Origin: Rotaria socialis
Lineage: Eukaryota > Rotifera > Eurotatoria > Philodinida > Philodinidae
DNA length: 64,000 nt
Assembly (NCBI GenBank): GCA_905331475.1
Contig: CAJNYU010000435.1
Location: 156,013-220,012 of the forward strand
Direction of reading: 5' to 3'
The notes beneath the pieces are model-generated. The model did not search any database. It was not told the DNA's origin and saw nothing but the letters and a program-made list of their open reading frames with translations. Of this stretch, positions 1 through 14,800 are shown piece by piece (the stretch's first letter is position 1; every line of letters begins with the position of its first letter). The translations under genes were made by a program, and so were the position numbers.

Positions 1-722
1 GGCCAGTTGACATTCATTCATCATTAAGTCTATCTGTGTGGTTTAGTCTTTGCTTCCTTTTCTTCTTCTTTTTCTTCTTGTTTCTAACATCTTCTACATA
101 TCTGTCTTTCTCTTTGAAAAAGAGATGTCGCTTCTCAGGAACACTGTCTCATTAACTTGTTTCATTGGTTATGTGACTTTAGTGATTCCCACAAAGACGA
201 TTTAGTACGATTATTCAAACATACAAAAGACAGAAGCCGTTTTGTTCTCTCTTCTATTTGTGATAAGAAGTCAATAAAACAAAAACCTGCAGTGGCATTT
301 TCTCTCTCTCTCTCTCTCTATTACGCACACTTTTACCCTACCCAGTTGTGCTCGTCTATATTTCAAGTCATTCTTTGTTGTTGCTATTTTGTCTATCAAA
401 ATATCTCATCGTATGCACACATCTTACACAGGTGCCTCTCTTCTCTTTTGTGTGTATGTGTTGACTACTTCTTTAATAGACGTTGGCGTTGGAGATTTAT
501 TCTGTTCTCTCTCTCTCTCGCACATACACACACACACTCAGACACACGCTAAATACAAAACATTTTTTTTGAAAAATTTCATTTGTTCTTTTTTCCTCTT
601 GTTTCATCTATTAGGTGAATCATATTTACGACTCGAAAACGTATAACCACCAAATTAACCGCAGCCCGTCGTTGGCACAGTAAAAGAACAAAAAAAAGAG
701 AACAAGAAAGAGAACGTCAACC
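1..722 (+). promoter_or_regulatory. Upstream region and 5' UTR of filamin
   Basis: No protein-coding gene is supported here. The stretch is rich in CT runs, with a (TC)n microsatellite near 300-320 and a CA/CT run near 510-545, as is common around transcription starts in compact invertebrate genomes. A possible 3' splice site (CTATTAG at about 609-615) could join a noncoding first exon to the segment that leads into the filamin ATG at 723. The open frames at 157-646 consist of low-complexity translated CT repeats and resemble no family I know. The exact promoter cannot be placed by eye. Confidence 0.4.
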
Positions 723-2852
723 ATGTACAACCAGTCACCAAACGGCTATTCAGGTGGAGGCGGAGGCGGATCTGGCTACACTGAAAATCCTCAATACAAC
801 GAGCAAGGTGAACCAATTGAAGAAGACGAATTTGGGCGCACAGAAGAAGGTAAATAAAAGTAACAAAAAGAAAATAGTTTCTTTTTCTTTTTTTGTGTTC
901 GTGTGTTTTTTTCTTATCTTCATTCTACATTCCTTTTTGTTTGATTGTTTATTCCTATGTATAGAATTTGATGAAGATATGCAGCGTGAACTAGCTGATG
1001 ATGCACCATGGAAAAGAATTCAACAAAATACGTTTACACGTTGGGCTAATGAACACTTAAAATTAGTTAATCGTCATTGTGATGATTTACAGACTGAATT
1101 CGGTGATGGGTTAAATTTAATCGCATTAATTGAAGTTCTATCACAGAAGAAAGTACCACGATATAATAAACGACCTAATTTTCGTTCACAAAAACTTGAA
1201 AATGTATCTGTCGTACTTGATTTTCTTGAAAATACAGAACGCATACGTCTTGTTAATATCGGTAAGTTAAAACGAATTGACAAAAACCATGTGTTTATTT
1301 CAGTCATAGCAAAGAAGGGCAGTACTTGAGATGAGTATATTAAGATTTTCCTTCTTTTTTTATTTCATAGAAGATTTACTATTTTCATTTTGTTACGTTT
1401 AAATAAACGGATTCGTTTGATTTTTACATAGTTAATCACCTATATCAATATTGTCGATTCGTCTTATAGTTTATTGCAATAAAGAACGTTTCAAATTTCA
1501 TCACATTGATGAAGTTCAATCATAGACTAAAAGCAATAATAGAACTTCTCTTCTATTTGATAATCACTTTGATGCATTAGAAATCAAAGACAACATGTTT
1601 TCGTATTATAAATCAACGTTTTTGATATTCAACCTCATTTATTGATAAGAACTTCAACTTTCTCAATCGCATAAAATAGACAGATATACATTTAATCTCA
1701 TTGAACAAATCATCTTATTGATATACGAATAAATCCAGTAAACATATTTAGAGGTTGTTATCCTTGAGTCGGATGCATTTTTTGAATTCTTTTAAAAACA
1801 TAGTGCCGAATTCATCAACTAATGGTTTGGTTTCTGTTTTCTTTTAATGAAATGTAAGCTTGAGGGTATTATTTCATAAAAATGTTATTCTTGACTTGCT
1901 ATTATATCAAACAAGTACAGCAGAGAAAAGAAAAGAATGAATAAATAAATTCAACACAAAAAAAAACGAGTTAATTAGAAACTATGATAACATATTAAGT
2001 TTCGTCGTGATCTTTTACTACACTCTAAATTCATAACATAAGAAATACCAACGACATAAAAATCTGTCATCAATTAACGTCAAAAGAAAATATTTTTATT
2101 TATCTTAAGATGCTACACATATTGTTGATGGTAAATTAAAATTGATTCTTGGTTTAATATGGACACTTATTTTACATTATTCAATCTCGTTGCCAATGTG
2201 GGAATTCGAACAACCCGATGCACCAGGTCTAGGACGAGATGCAACACCAAAACAAAAACTTATGAATTGGATTCAAGAAAAATTACCACCAGAATTACCA
2301 ATCACAAACTTTACATCCGACTGGAATGATGGCCGCGCTATTGGTGCTCTTGTTGATGCTTGTGCACCAGGTAAAGTCGTTTGTAAAGAAATAAGACAAT
2401 AGAATAGCATGTTTATTTTCACTAGGTCTCTATCCTGATTGGAATAAACGTGATCCAAGAAATGCCTTGGAAAATGCTAAAGAAGCTATGGATTTAGCTG
2501 AACGGTGGTTAGGTATTCCGCAATTGATTCAACCACATGAAATGATTAATCCACGTGTTGATGAACAATCAATGATGACCTATTTATCACAATATCCAAG
2601 TGCTAAATTAAAATCAGGAGCACCAATTAAACCGAAAACAAATTCAGCACGTGTTCGATGTTATGGCAAAGGTTTGTCTATTGATTTATTTTTTGTATCA
2701 AAAAATAGCGAACAACATTTGAATGTTATTGAAAAGGTATTGAGCCAAGTGGTAATCAAGTCGATGCACCAGCTAAATTTCATGTAGAAACATTTGCAGC
2801 TGGCCAAGGTAATGTTGAAGTTATTGTTATTAATCCAAAAGGTCAACGTGAA

Positions 2853-2885
<33 letters not shown>

Positions 2886-5800
2886 CGATAGAGAGTTTTT
2901 GTTCACATCAATCTTTTTCATATTATGTCTTATTTTATAGTGTGACATTGAATTTCGTAATGATAAAAATCAAACGTATGATTGTACTTATTGTCCAACA
3001 ATGGAAGGACAATATAAAGTAATTTCAATTAGAACAAAAAAATAAATATTTAAAAACAAAATGTATTTATTTCGTTAGGTCATTGTTAAATATGGTGGAC
3101 AAGAAGTACCAAAATCACCATTTTCACCTTATATCGAAGGAAAAGCAGGTGATGCTAGTCAATGCCTTGTACATGGTCCAGGTCTTGAGCCAAATGGTGT
3201 TATGGTTGATAAACCAACTTGGTTTGAAATTGATGCCACACGTTCGTTATAGAATTTAGTAGTTTGATTCGCCAATATCTATTTATTATAAATAGGTGCT
3301 GGCAATGGTCTTGCTGAAGTTATTCTTGTTAATCCACAAGGACGACAAGATGTAGTGCCCGTATCAGTTAAACAAATAGGACCAGGCAAATTTCGTTGTG
3401 AATATGTACCACGCGAACCTGGTCTTCATTCAGTTAATGTTTTCTTTGCTGGCCGACCTATACCAAATAGTCCCTATGGTGTAAATGTTGCGTCATGTAT
3501 GTATAGAGAAATGATTTTATTCCATCGAAATTCATTGCTTATAAAATTCTATTAGTTTCAATATCGCGTTATCATATCATAAATAGAAATAGATTATCAA
3601 CAAATGAGAAGAATTTGTATTTATCGCTTGAATTAGAATAAACGAGAGGTGAAATATAATCTATATCGAAGAAGAAAAAATAGTGTGCAATTGATAGGAG
3701 AGAGAATAGAAATGTTCAATTAATTCGGAGGACGAGAGGCGTACTCTTTCAAATTGCTGATCGGTATATATTAGTAGTGAAAGCAGAAAACAACTGGATA
3801 TACACGTGAGAGTTTGAAGCCGAATCATTTTATGGGCATAGATTCGTAGCTCAACAAATACCGTAGTCATTTATTCGAACGTTGTATATATATATATATA
3901 CATAAAGAAAAGTTTATTATTATAGTGATCGCACATTGAATAAGGTCGAATAATTTTGATGCTTGAAAAAAAAAGCACTATGAGACAGACACCCGTTGAA
4001 TTACCTATGAGATCGAAAGAGCAAAATGCGTTCTTGAATACTCTAAATTCTTGAGAACTATGGTTTACCAACATAAGCTTTCACTAGTAAAATGCCCCGC
4101 CGATCAATTTCATCGAGTCACGTCGGTGACTATTTTCACTTACACTGCTCTACTTCAGCCACACTCATGCCACTTAATGTAGTCGATAGTATACTCGGCC
4201 TTGTGCGTGGATGACGAATGTCATTGAACCAAATAAATACTCTGCGCTTATTTATTGGCTAAATAAACATGCCATAACGCTTACGTAATAAAACTTTTTA
4301 ATTGATGTCAATTTCAAGGTGTAATGAAATATTGTTTTATTCAGTTGTAATAAAATTAGCTGAATTAATTTAAACCATTTTGGATTAAAGTCATAAGAAA
4401 AATCTACCGTCAAAATTGACATATGAGATTTTTTCCTGTTTTCTTACGTATAAAAGCTTTGTTGATAAAAGAAATAAACTTCTGTTTGGCGACCTAACAG
4501 AAAAGGCTATTATCTTAATCCCGACGGGATTACAATATGAGTCACATGTAGTTGCTGTTGTCAATCAGAAAGAAGGAGAGAGAGAGATTAATCTATTTTG
4601 GGACACGTGCTTTCACCATTGTGTTATTTAAGCCTTCAAATATGCAACAGATTAGAACGAACGAGACGTTAATGATCGATGATCTTTGATCATTTATAGA
4701 AAGAAAAAAAATGTCTGTCACAATCTATGTGAGAGTCGAGTTCAAAATATTCACAACAATTCTTTCAAATTGTTAATCATAAAAGTTCTATAGGAAAAAT
4801 CTAAAAGTACACATTGAGTGGTGTTGGGAGGTAGAAACCTCTGGTAACGCTTCTATATGTGGTCTAATCAAATCGTAAAACTAAAATTCAATATTGGTAA
4901 GAGGACTCGAAATTTAAGTTCTTTCTCTTGTTAGACTCGATTTAGTTGAACTATTTCAGAAGATTTCATCAATAGTTTTATTGTTCATTTTCTTTTAGCA
5001 TCGGATGCTAAGAAATGTCGTGCATATGGACGTGGTATTCAACCAAAAGGTGTTCGTACAGGTGATGTAGCTGAATTTCGCGTCATTACCAAAGATGCTG
5101 GCGAAGGTGCTATGAAAGCAACAGTCACTGGACCAGGTAGAACTTTGTTTTTTTAAATAATCTCTAAATCAATTATTATGATTTAAGATGGCTTGGATAT
5201 TCCTTGTCGTGTAACAAAGGCCAATAGTACAACGTATGAGTGTGGTTATGTACCAAATCAAATTGGACCTCATACAGTTAACATAACATATGGTGGTGCA
5301 CATATCCCACGTAGTCCATTTCCAGTTTCGGTCGGGCCCTATAAAGAATCACGTATTCGTGCCTTTGGTCCAGGTCTCGAAGGTGGTGTTGTTGGCTATC
5401 CAGCTGATTTTATTGTCGAAACCAATGGAGAAACTGGTTCATTAGGTAAACTATTTAGTTTTTATTCTCTTCCGTTGCTTAACTGATAATATAAATTCTA
5501 TCAACTCATTTTTATTAGGCGATATCAGTAAGTATTGCCGTTTGTTTTGTTTATGTTTTTCATTTGAAAGCACGGTGTTTATTTTGTCATTACTTGTTTC
5601 TTTCTATCTATCTATATTTAAACAAAAAACGTATCTGTTTGTTTTTCAAGGTTTTTCAATCGAAGGACCATCACAAGCGCGTATTGAATGCAAGGATAAT
5701 GGTGATGGTTCGGCTAATGTTCGCTATTGGCCAACAATACCTGGAGAATATGCAGTACACATTCTTTGTAATGATGAAGATATACCACTATCACCATTTA

Positions 5801-8800
5801 TGGCTTGGATTGAAGCACCAGGAAATTTTGATCCAAATAAAGTAAAATAATAGTATTTGATATGAACTGCGAAAATTAAAATAAAATCTTTTGTTTTTAG
5901 GTTAAAGCTTATGGTCCAGGTCTTGAACCAAGTGGACAAATTATTGGTAAACCAACTGAATTCACTATCGATGCACATAATGCTGGCGAGGCACCTTTAC
6001 GTGTTCAAGCTATTGATCAAGAATATCAACCAGTTGATGTACAAGTTCGTAATACTGGTAATGGAACATATAATTGCCGTTATACACCACGTAATGCTCT
6101 ACGTCATTGTATTTTAATTGATTATGGTGGTGTTGCTATACCAAATAGTCCTTTTAAAGTAATCATTTTTCTTCTGAGAAAAAACAAACAAAACTTTCAC
6201 ATGAGAAAATACTTTTAGGTTTGGCCAACTGAACCATCGAATCCTTCAAAAGTTCGTGTCTATGGTCCTGGTGTTGAACGTGGCGTTAAAATGAATATTC
6301 CAACATTCTTTGTTGTTGATTGCAAAGAAGCTGGACCAGGTAAATAAATCTAAGTTCAATGTCAGTACGTTTTCGAAAAAGAAAAATGGTTCCATTTCAG
6401 GAGATATTTCAATTGCATTAACCGACATTAAAAATCAAGACGTACCATTTAATATTGATGATAATCAAGATGGAACATTTCGAATTGCATATACACCTAA
6501 ATTACCAGGTGTTCATTGTATTAGTGTTTTATTTGGTGATACTGAAATACCAATATCACCCATTAAAGTTAACGTTGAACCAAGCGTCGATGTTAGTAAG
6601 ATACGTATTGAAGGTCTTGATACAAGTAAGTGTTTCTATTTAGTGCTCATAGACATAGATTTAGATAAAAAAAAGCAAAAACGCAAAAACAAATATATAA
6701 TTTATTTTCGTTTCTTTTTTTCTAAATGTGTGTGTGCGCATTGAAACCTTACTCCTTGTTTATTCTATATTTTTGTTTTCATTTTCGTTCTACACGCACT
6801 CTATCTCTCTCATCCATCGTAGTGCCTATTGTTGGACAGCCTGCCCAGGTAACATTGAATACACTAGCAGCTGGTCCATTACCACCAAATACGGTTCATG
6901 CTAAAGTCATTGGACCATCAGGCAATATACAAGATGCTATTGTAACACCTGCACCACAAGGATATAATCTTCGTTTTAATGTGCCTGAACCAGGTTCATA
7001 TCTAATTGAACCTGAAGTATGTACAATACCATTACGTCCTGCGCAAGTCACAGCTATTGAACCACTTGATCCAGGTAAAGTACGTGCCTATGGACCAGGT
7101 CTATCACAAGGCACAGTAAATAAACCAGCTGATTTCATTGTTGATACGCGTGGAGCTGGTAATGGTCAATTGGGCATTACGGTCGAAGGACCATCAGAAT
7201 CGAAAATTGACTATCAAGATAATAATGATGGTAGTTGTCGTGTAACCTATCATCCAACAGGTAGCCCCTTTTTTTAAATCATCGTTTCGTAAAATTTAAA
7301 ACATTGATGTATATGCAGTCGCTGGAAATTACAATATTAATATATTATACGAAGGAAAACATATAACGGGATCACCATTTCGTGCTGCTGTACGAGCCGA
7401 TCTTGATATACGAGCTATTCGTTGTTATGGACCCGGCCTTGATCCCGCGGGTGTGTACTATATGGATTCGGCGACAACATATATCTATATCTATATCTAT
7501 ATTTAATCAAACATATCTAATCAATGATGCTGCATGCGCTATCATTTCAATTGACTCATTTGACCCGCATGAATTACTGCTTTTGAAGTGGTAAAGTTTT
7601 CTACTAAAATTTTTGAGGTATATATATATATATATATACTCATACCTTTAGTATAAATCTGTTTTTCTTTTTAAATATTCTATCTATACAGTGGTGTTCG
7701 TGTCGTTTTCTTTCAATGCATGATGTTGACTATTTTATTTGCGCATGAATTTTTGCTAATGACTATTTTATTTCGTTTAGGAGTGTTTCTTGAAAGTCCA
7801 ACTGAATTTACTGTCGATGCTAAATCAGTTACTGGTAGCGGTGCAGGACATGTTGAATGTTTATTAACATCACCAAGTGGTCGTATTGTTCGATGTCCTG
7901 TTAAAAATATGGGCGATGGTACCTATCAAGTGCAATATGCACCTTACGAACAAGGTAATTTCATAGAAAATATTTCTTCTTTAAGTAAATTTTATTTTAT
8001 AGGCATACATCAAATTGAAGTTACATATGAAAATATTCCTGTACCAGGCAGTCCGTTTCGTATTAATGCTATTCCAGGTTGTGATCCATTACGTGTACGT
8101 GCTTATGGACCTGGTCTTGAATATGCAATTACAAATGAACCAACAACATTTACTATTGAAACCAAAGGTGCCGGACAAGGCAGTCTTGGTTTAGCTATTG
8201 AAGGACCATCCGAAGCTAAAATGGTCTGCAAAGATAATCAAGATGGTACATGTATTATGGAATATTTGCCTGTAAGAATAAACAAAATGAAGCTCATTAA
8301 ACAAAAAATGTAAATTTTCCTTTTTTCCCTCTAGACAAAAGCTGGTCAATATGATATTGCCATTAAATTTGCTGAACAACATATTCCAGGCTCGCCATTT
8401 CGAGTTCTCGTACGTGATCGACTTGATGCTAATCATGTTAATGTTAAAATGAGCCCAGCCATGCGTGCTAACGTTTTACAAGAAATTCTAATCGATGGTC
8501 AAGCAGCTGGACCTGGTACACCGTCTGTTGAAATCAGTGATATTCATGGTACGTTGTTCTTAGTTGGAGAGTTTATAAGTCACGAGAGAAGAAAAAGAAA
8601 ACTCAATTTCTACGTATTCGATATCTACATTAAAGGTTATAATGAAAATACATCGAACATTTTTATAAATAAAGTCAATAACATAGAAATGAGAGACAGA
8701 TGGTACCACTATTTCGATATAATCGCATTTCATTAACCTTTTCCTCGTCATCACTGATTCTCTTCTTGCGCGACATACATATATATATGCTGTCGAACGC

Positions 8801-11800
8801 ATGTCAAAAAGAAGAGTTCTAAAATTTCATTGATATCGTTCATTGTATAGAAAAGAAAACCATTTTATTTTATTCATATCACAGGTCGTCGTAAACCAGC
8901 AAGTATTCGTCCAAGAGGTGAAGGCGTTTACGTTGCAGAATTTACTCCACAAATTGAAGGTCCACACCGTATTGATATTAATTGGAGTGATCAACCAGTT
9001 CGTGGAAGGTATTTAGATGAAAAAAGAAACATTTTTGTTTCGAAAAATAAATTTCTCTTTTTTCTTATTTTGTATCTAGTCCATTCAACGTTCAAGTTCT
9101 TCCGCATTTTGAACCACATAAAGTTATTGTTGAAGGTCCTGGTATACATAACGGTATTCCAGCATCACTTGAAACATACTTTCACATTGATACACGTGAC
9201 GCTGGTTTTGAACATCCAGACGTTTTAATTAAAGTAAAACTATTTCGAATTTTGTTTTTCCGTTATCTTATTTCCATTTTTGCATTTCAATTTTATTTAG
9301 AATCCCGAAGGTCTTTTAGTTCCATCGAAAATCGTTGATAATAAAGATGGCACATACAAGGTCACCTATAAACCAAATGATGTTGGTCGATATATAATTA
9401 ATGTTAATTATGGTGGTTTCCCAGTCAATAATTCACCATTTAACGTGAAAGTGGAGCCTATCGGAGACCCATCTAAATGCCATATTTCTGGTAACAAAAA
9501 TTTTCATTTAAATTAGCTTAAAATAAACAAATATTTTTCTTGAATTTTCTCTAGGCAATGGTACCAATCCTAATCTTCAAGTTGGTGAAGAATATACAAT
9601 TACAGTTGATACTCATGAAGCTGGTCCAGGTGCAGTAACATGTCGTATACGCTCGACGCTTGGCAATGATCTTGATATTGATATTGTCGATAATGAAGAT
9701 GGAACATTTAATCTCTTTTATACACCTCATAATCCTGGAAATTACGTTATTAAAATCAAATTTGGTGGACAAGATATACCGGGCGGTGATTTTGTTGTTA
9801 CGGTAAGTTTGATAAAACAAAAGCATTCTTTCTTCTCCTTTTCTTTTATTACATATAAACTAACGATGATGCTCTCTTTCGATCCAAAACAAAATCTTCT
9901 ACTAACACTATTTAGCCTTTTCCAACAATGGTAGGCATATAAATGCAAAAAAAATACAGATCATAAGCAATCGCTGTTCTGTGTGTAACAGAAAAAACAA
10001 AAATTCAGCTCGATTATATTGCTTTCCTTCTTCTACTTCTTCTCCTTCTAGGGTACGCCAGATATCAGGGTATGCTAAAATTTAGATATAATTATCACAT
10101 ATTGATGGCTAACTAATCAAAACACACAGATCACGTTCTTCTTCTTCTTCTTCTTGGTCTTCTCGTTTTTAAAATATGCAACACTCGAAAAAATATATAT
10201 ATATATAAGATTATGATTCGAGGTGTCGCATTAAAAGATAACAAAACTAAAGAGTGCTTATAGCATAATCCTTTCCGGACACTATGTCGAAAGATATCAA
10301 ATAGAAAGTTTCACTTCTTCTTTAATTGTTCTGTGACATTGAAAAAAAATGGCTACAATCTATTCGCCAATCTATGTCTCAATGGTAATATGCTCTTTGC
10401 TTTTCTCTTGCAATCTTGCTTAAGCAAACTTCTAGTTGTTTTTATATTTATGAAATCTATAAGCTAATGACTTTTTTTTCTGTGTCTAAAAAAGGCTGGT
10501 GATGGTGATAAATACTATCGCGACACGCAAGTAACTGAAACAGTTACATCACGTCATACAGCAAGTCAATATCGTCCTGTTGATTTTCGTTTGCCTGTGG
10601 GTGGTGGTCAATTTGGCGACATTAGTGGTATGTAAAAAAATATATAAATGTCTCCCAGGTCGAGCAATCATATTGTAAGATCTGATAAGATCTTGCGCCA
10701 GATTTTTCGACCTGGACTCGTTTGTTTTCTTTTAGTATATGATTCTAAGGCGTGAGAGGGTCAAGCTGATCTCCGCTGCCTGAGTACATCCATTCGGTTC
10801 CGTCAGATTGTTATAACTTTGCAACTCGTTATAACAAAGAGCTGAAATTTACACTTAATGAAGATATAGAAAAAGATCTAATTTCATTTCATTCAGTTGA
10901 ATGATGAAAACTTTAAAATAAAATAATGTCATGATGTAACGTATTGATCGAAAAGAATTTCTCGCCGTCTTAAATCTTTTTTCTTTTGTTTTTGTAGAAG
11001 CTTGCTCATGTGCAGAGTTATTACCAGACCATTAAAGGCCCCATAGGAATGAATTCTTCTAGATATTTCCTAGTTCTGCAAGGATTTGCTAATGACTCCA
11101 ATATGAGTTACAGTAACAGATGCTAGTTTGAGTGATTACCTCATCAGTAGCATATTTCGTATGTAGATATTCACGACCTATGACGACGACCATGCCTTTG
11201 AAGGCATCGGATTAAAGTTTGCCGTTTGCTTATTGTACTTTAATCTTACTATAGGATTTGTGCAAAATTTATCGAATAAAAAAAACGGTTTCATTTGGCA
11301 TTTTAAATTGAATAGAATCGAAACTTTTGTCAAATATAGTAAAGACTTTTTGTCATGAACCCGTGCTTATTCTCTTCTATGTATTATATACGTTCGATTT
11401 ATTGAATAAATATGAGCGAATTTATTGTGATAAATCTTCATAAAAACGAAAGATTTTTGCCTTTCGTTTTTAATACCAATAACATTTTACCTTCTTCATG
11501 TATTGATAAGAGTGAATGAATGAAAAGAATTTGTGTGTATGCTTCCGGTGCTCGTCGTTCTTCGCATAAACAGTGTGAGAAGGAAAAAAGAAAGATACTA
11601 ATAGAAAGCAAAAAAAAAGTATGACTTGGAATCGAATTACGCTATACTGAACGTTTGGTGAGATGAAGTAAGCAGCCTGAAAGAAAGCAATTGTTACGCA
11701 TATTTGATTGAGCTTGACACGCACACACACATATATATATATATTTATTCTTTCATTGTAAAAAGAAAAGAAGGTAAAATGGATTTTGAAGGTATTAATC

Positions 11801-14800
11801 TTTTACAATTATGAATATATAAAGAGAAAAACTTTCTAAACTCTCATGTTCTTGTCTTAGCATTAATTCGAACTCCAACTGGTCGTATTCATACACCGGT
11901 CATTGAGGATAATCAAGATGGAACTGTGTCAATTAAATATCAACCATCTGAAGTTGGCCTTCATGAACTTGATGTCTTCTATCAAGGACAACCTATAGCT
12001 GGTTCACCATTTAAATTTCATGTTGATCAAGTTCAAACAGGCTATGTGACAGCCTATGGGCCTGGTCTTAGTTATGGTGTCTGCAATGAAGCATGTAACT
12101 TTCGTATTGTTACTAAAGATGCTGGTTCTGGTGGTCTCTCCGTTGCTGTTGAAGGCAGTTCAAAAGCTGAAATTCAATGTAAAGATAATAAAGACGGTAC
12201 ATGCGATGTCACGTATTGGCCGGTAATATTATATTGAAAAGCGTTTCTCTATTGATTAATTGATTTTTATTTTAAGACTGCGCCAGGTGAATATACAATC
12301 ACAGTTAAATTTGCTGATCAGCACATTGTTGGTTCACCATTCACTGCTAAAGTCACTGGTTTACCATCATCGGTAGATCAATTCAAACGTTCACATGTTA
12401 TGCTTGGTAATCAAAATGAATTTAGTTTACGTGTCACCGAAATGGATATACATGAATTGCATGCAACAATTCGTTCGCCAAGTGGCTTCGAAGAACCATG
12501 TATATTGAAAAAATTAGCCAATGGAAGTCTTGGCATTTCATTTATACCACGTGAAATTGGTGATCATTTAGTTAATGTGTATCGTGATGGACAACATATT
12601 AAGAATAGTCCGTTTCGTATACATGTTGGTTCATCGGAAATTGGTGATGCTAGTAAAGTTCGAGTCTATGGACGTGGTCTACAAGAAGGTCAGAAGCAGA
12701 ACTTTCGGTCGTTATCTAATTTCAAAATATTATTATTATTATTTATAGGTTATGCATATCAAACAAATGAATTTACTGTTGTTACACGTGATGCTGGTAA
12801 GTCATAACAATAAAATTATAGGAAATAAATTAGAAATTTCTGGTTTTTTCTTCGATTTCAATAGGTTATGGTGGCTTATCACTTTCGATTGAAGGCCCAT
12901 CAAAAGCCGATATTGAATGTCATGATAATGAAGATGGTTCTTGTCTTGTTAGTTATAAACCAACTGAGCCTGGTCTTTATATTGTTAATGTCAAATTTGC
13001 TGATAAACATGTACCAGGTTTGTATTCAATTAAGCCAAAACAAAATCTAGTTCTAACTGATGTAATATTCGATGCAAACATTCATTTGGTCTCAACCGTA
13101 ACCTTGAAAAGAGTTATTTCATGCATGAAGTCTAAATAATTTTCTAACGCCTATTTGATTAAATTGGTTTGGCCAATGAATACGTCATTTTCTTGTCGTC
13201 TCTTGTTTGGTCGACATCTTGATTGATATCGTCTATTAGAAGGTTCGCTTATGATTAGTCAACAATCTAATTTTAGACCTTGATAATATCTACTTCAAAT
13301 TGAATTTAACCTTGATTTTTTGATCTCTAATAAATCTTTCTGTCTTCTTATATTATTCTTATAGGTAGTCCGTTTACGGTCAATGTTGGCGGTCAAGGAT
13401 CTGGTCGATTGAAAGAAAGTATTATTCGTGAACGTCGTGCTGTTGATATAACACATATTGGTAGTCAATGTGAATTGTCATTAAAAATCCCTGGCAAGTA
13501 TTGTTCTACCTCAGTTTATTTTTTGGTCGTTTCCTATTTGGTCTATAAACAATATATACGTATGTGTAGGAGAAACGAAAAGAAATGCCCGAAAGAATTT
13601 ATCTGTTTGCCTGTCTATATGCGTCTCAAACATTTATTATCAGTAGTTTCTCCAACGACATCGTTAGCAATATTATCTTTGATGACGCTAGTTTCCTTCT
13701 GATAGATGAGATTTTGTCACTTTGCATTAACATAAAAGAAAAGTAGGCGGTGTAGGATGATGACGATAAAGATAGGACAAAAAAGGAAAGGGAAAAAAGA
13801 TCGGCTATGTCGTATCACCAACTATCGTTTTTTGCACAGATGACTAGAATACATCTATGTTTATTTCGGTGTCGAGGCAAAGAGAACGACTGATGTTATT
13901 ATATAAATAAAAAGAAACGAGCAGAGAAATACATAGGCATAGGCATATAAGACTAGCAAAAAAACGGATAACCACCATCAAACACGAAGCGGCTGTTTAA
14001 CAAGAGAAGTACCAAGAAATAATAAATGTATCTCAACGGTAATCTTCCGACTAGTAATGCTAGCGGCGAAAGTCGTTCATCTTATCAACATTTTGCAATG
14101 ATGCAAGTAAATAATGAAAAACCAGTAATTCGTCGTGAACATGAAGAACAAAGTCAATCATGGGGGCAACCATTATCGTCACCATTGTCAGTCAATCCTG
14201 CCATGATTGATTCGGATAGAAATTTTACAAGGATAAACCGTCTTGGTTCGAGTTCATCATCAGTATTTGATCGTAACAGTGGACTATTGAATGAAGCTAT
14301 ACCGATTGGTGGTAATACAAATTATCAATGTCGAGATAATCTATCATCGGTAATGGCACAACGACAACAACAACAACAACAACAATCCAATGTATCTTCT
14401 TCGTATACAAAAATAAGCAATGCAACTAGAGAATCACAAGCTGGAACAGAACATTATCATGATGTCCCCTATTTTCATGGATTTAAATTTCAAACTCTTC
14501 CAGGTTTTTCATTTTTGCGAGCTAGCAGAGAGAGAGAGAGACACAGACAGAGATAGAATAATATTCCTCTAATATTCTAGTGCCTATTTTTTTATACATG
14601 TTATTCTTTCTATTTTTAGGCACTTCACCCTTTGATATGAGCGCCTATGTTACAAGCCCATCTGGACATTTAGAAAATTGCGAGATTGTGTAAGTAATTG
14701 AAATCTTATTTTTCTTCTGTTCTATTTCGTTTTATGGTTTCATGAACCTTTTTGTAGTGATCTCGATGATTGTAATTATTCAATCAAATTTATCCCGAAA

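Noticed and set aside
157..646. Two overlapping 131- and 85-codon frames upstream of filamin
   Set aside because: They are translated CT/CA-rich low-complexity sequence directly before the filamin ATG, with no family resemblance.
754..964. Continuous frame from exon 1 through intron 1 of filamin
   Set aside because: The real start at 723 in another frame gives a glycine-rich N-terminus joining CH1 in phase. The frame starting at 754 runs through a T-rich intron.
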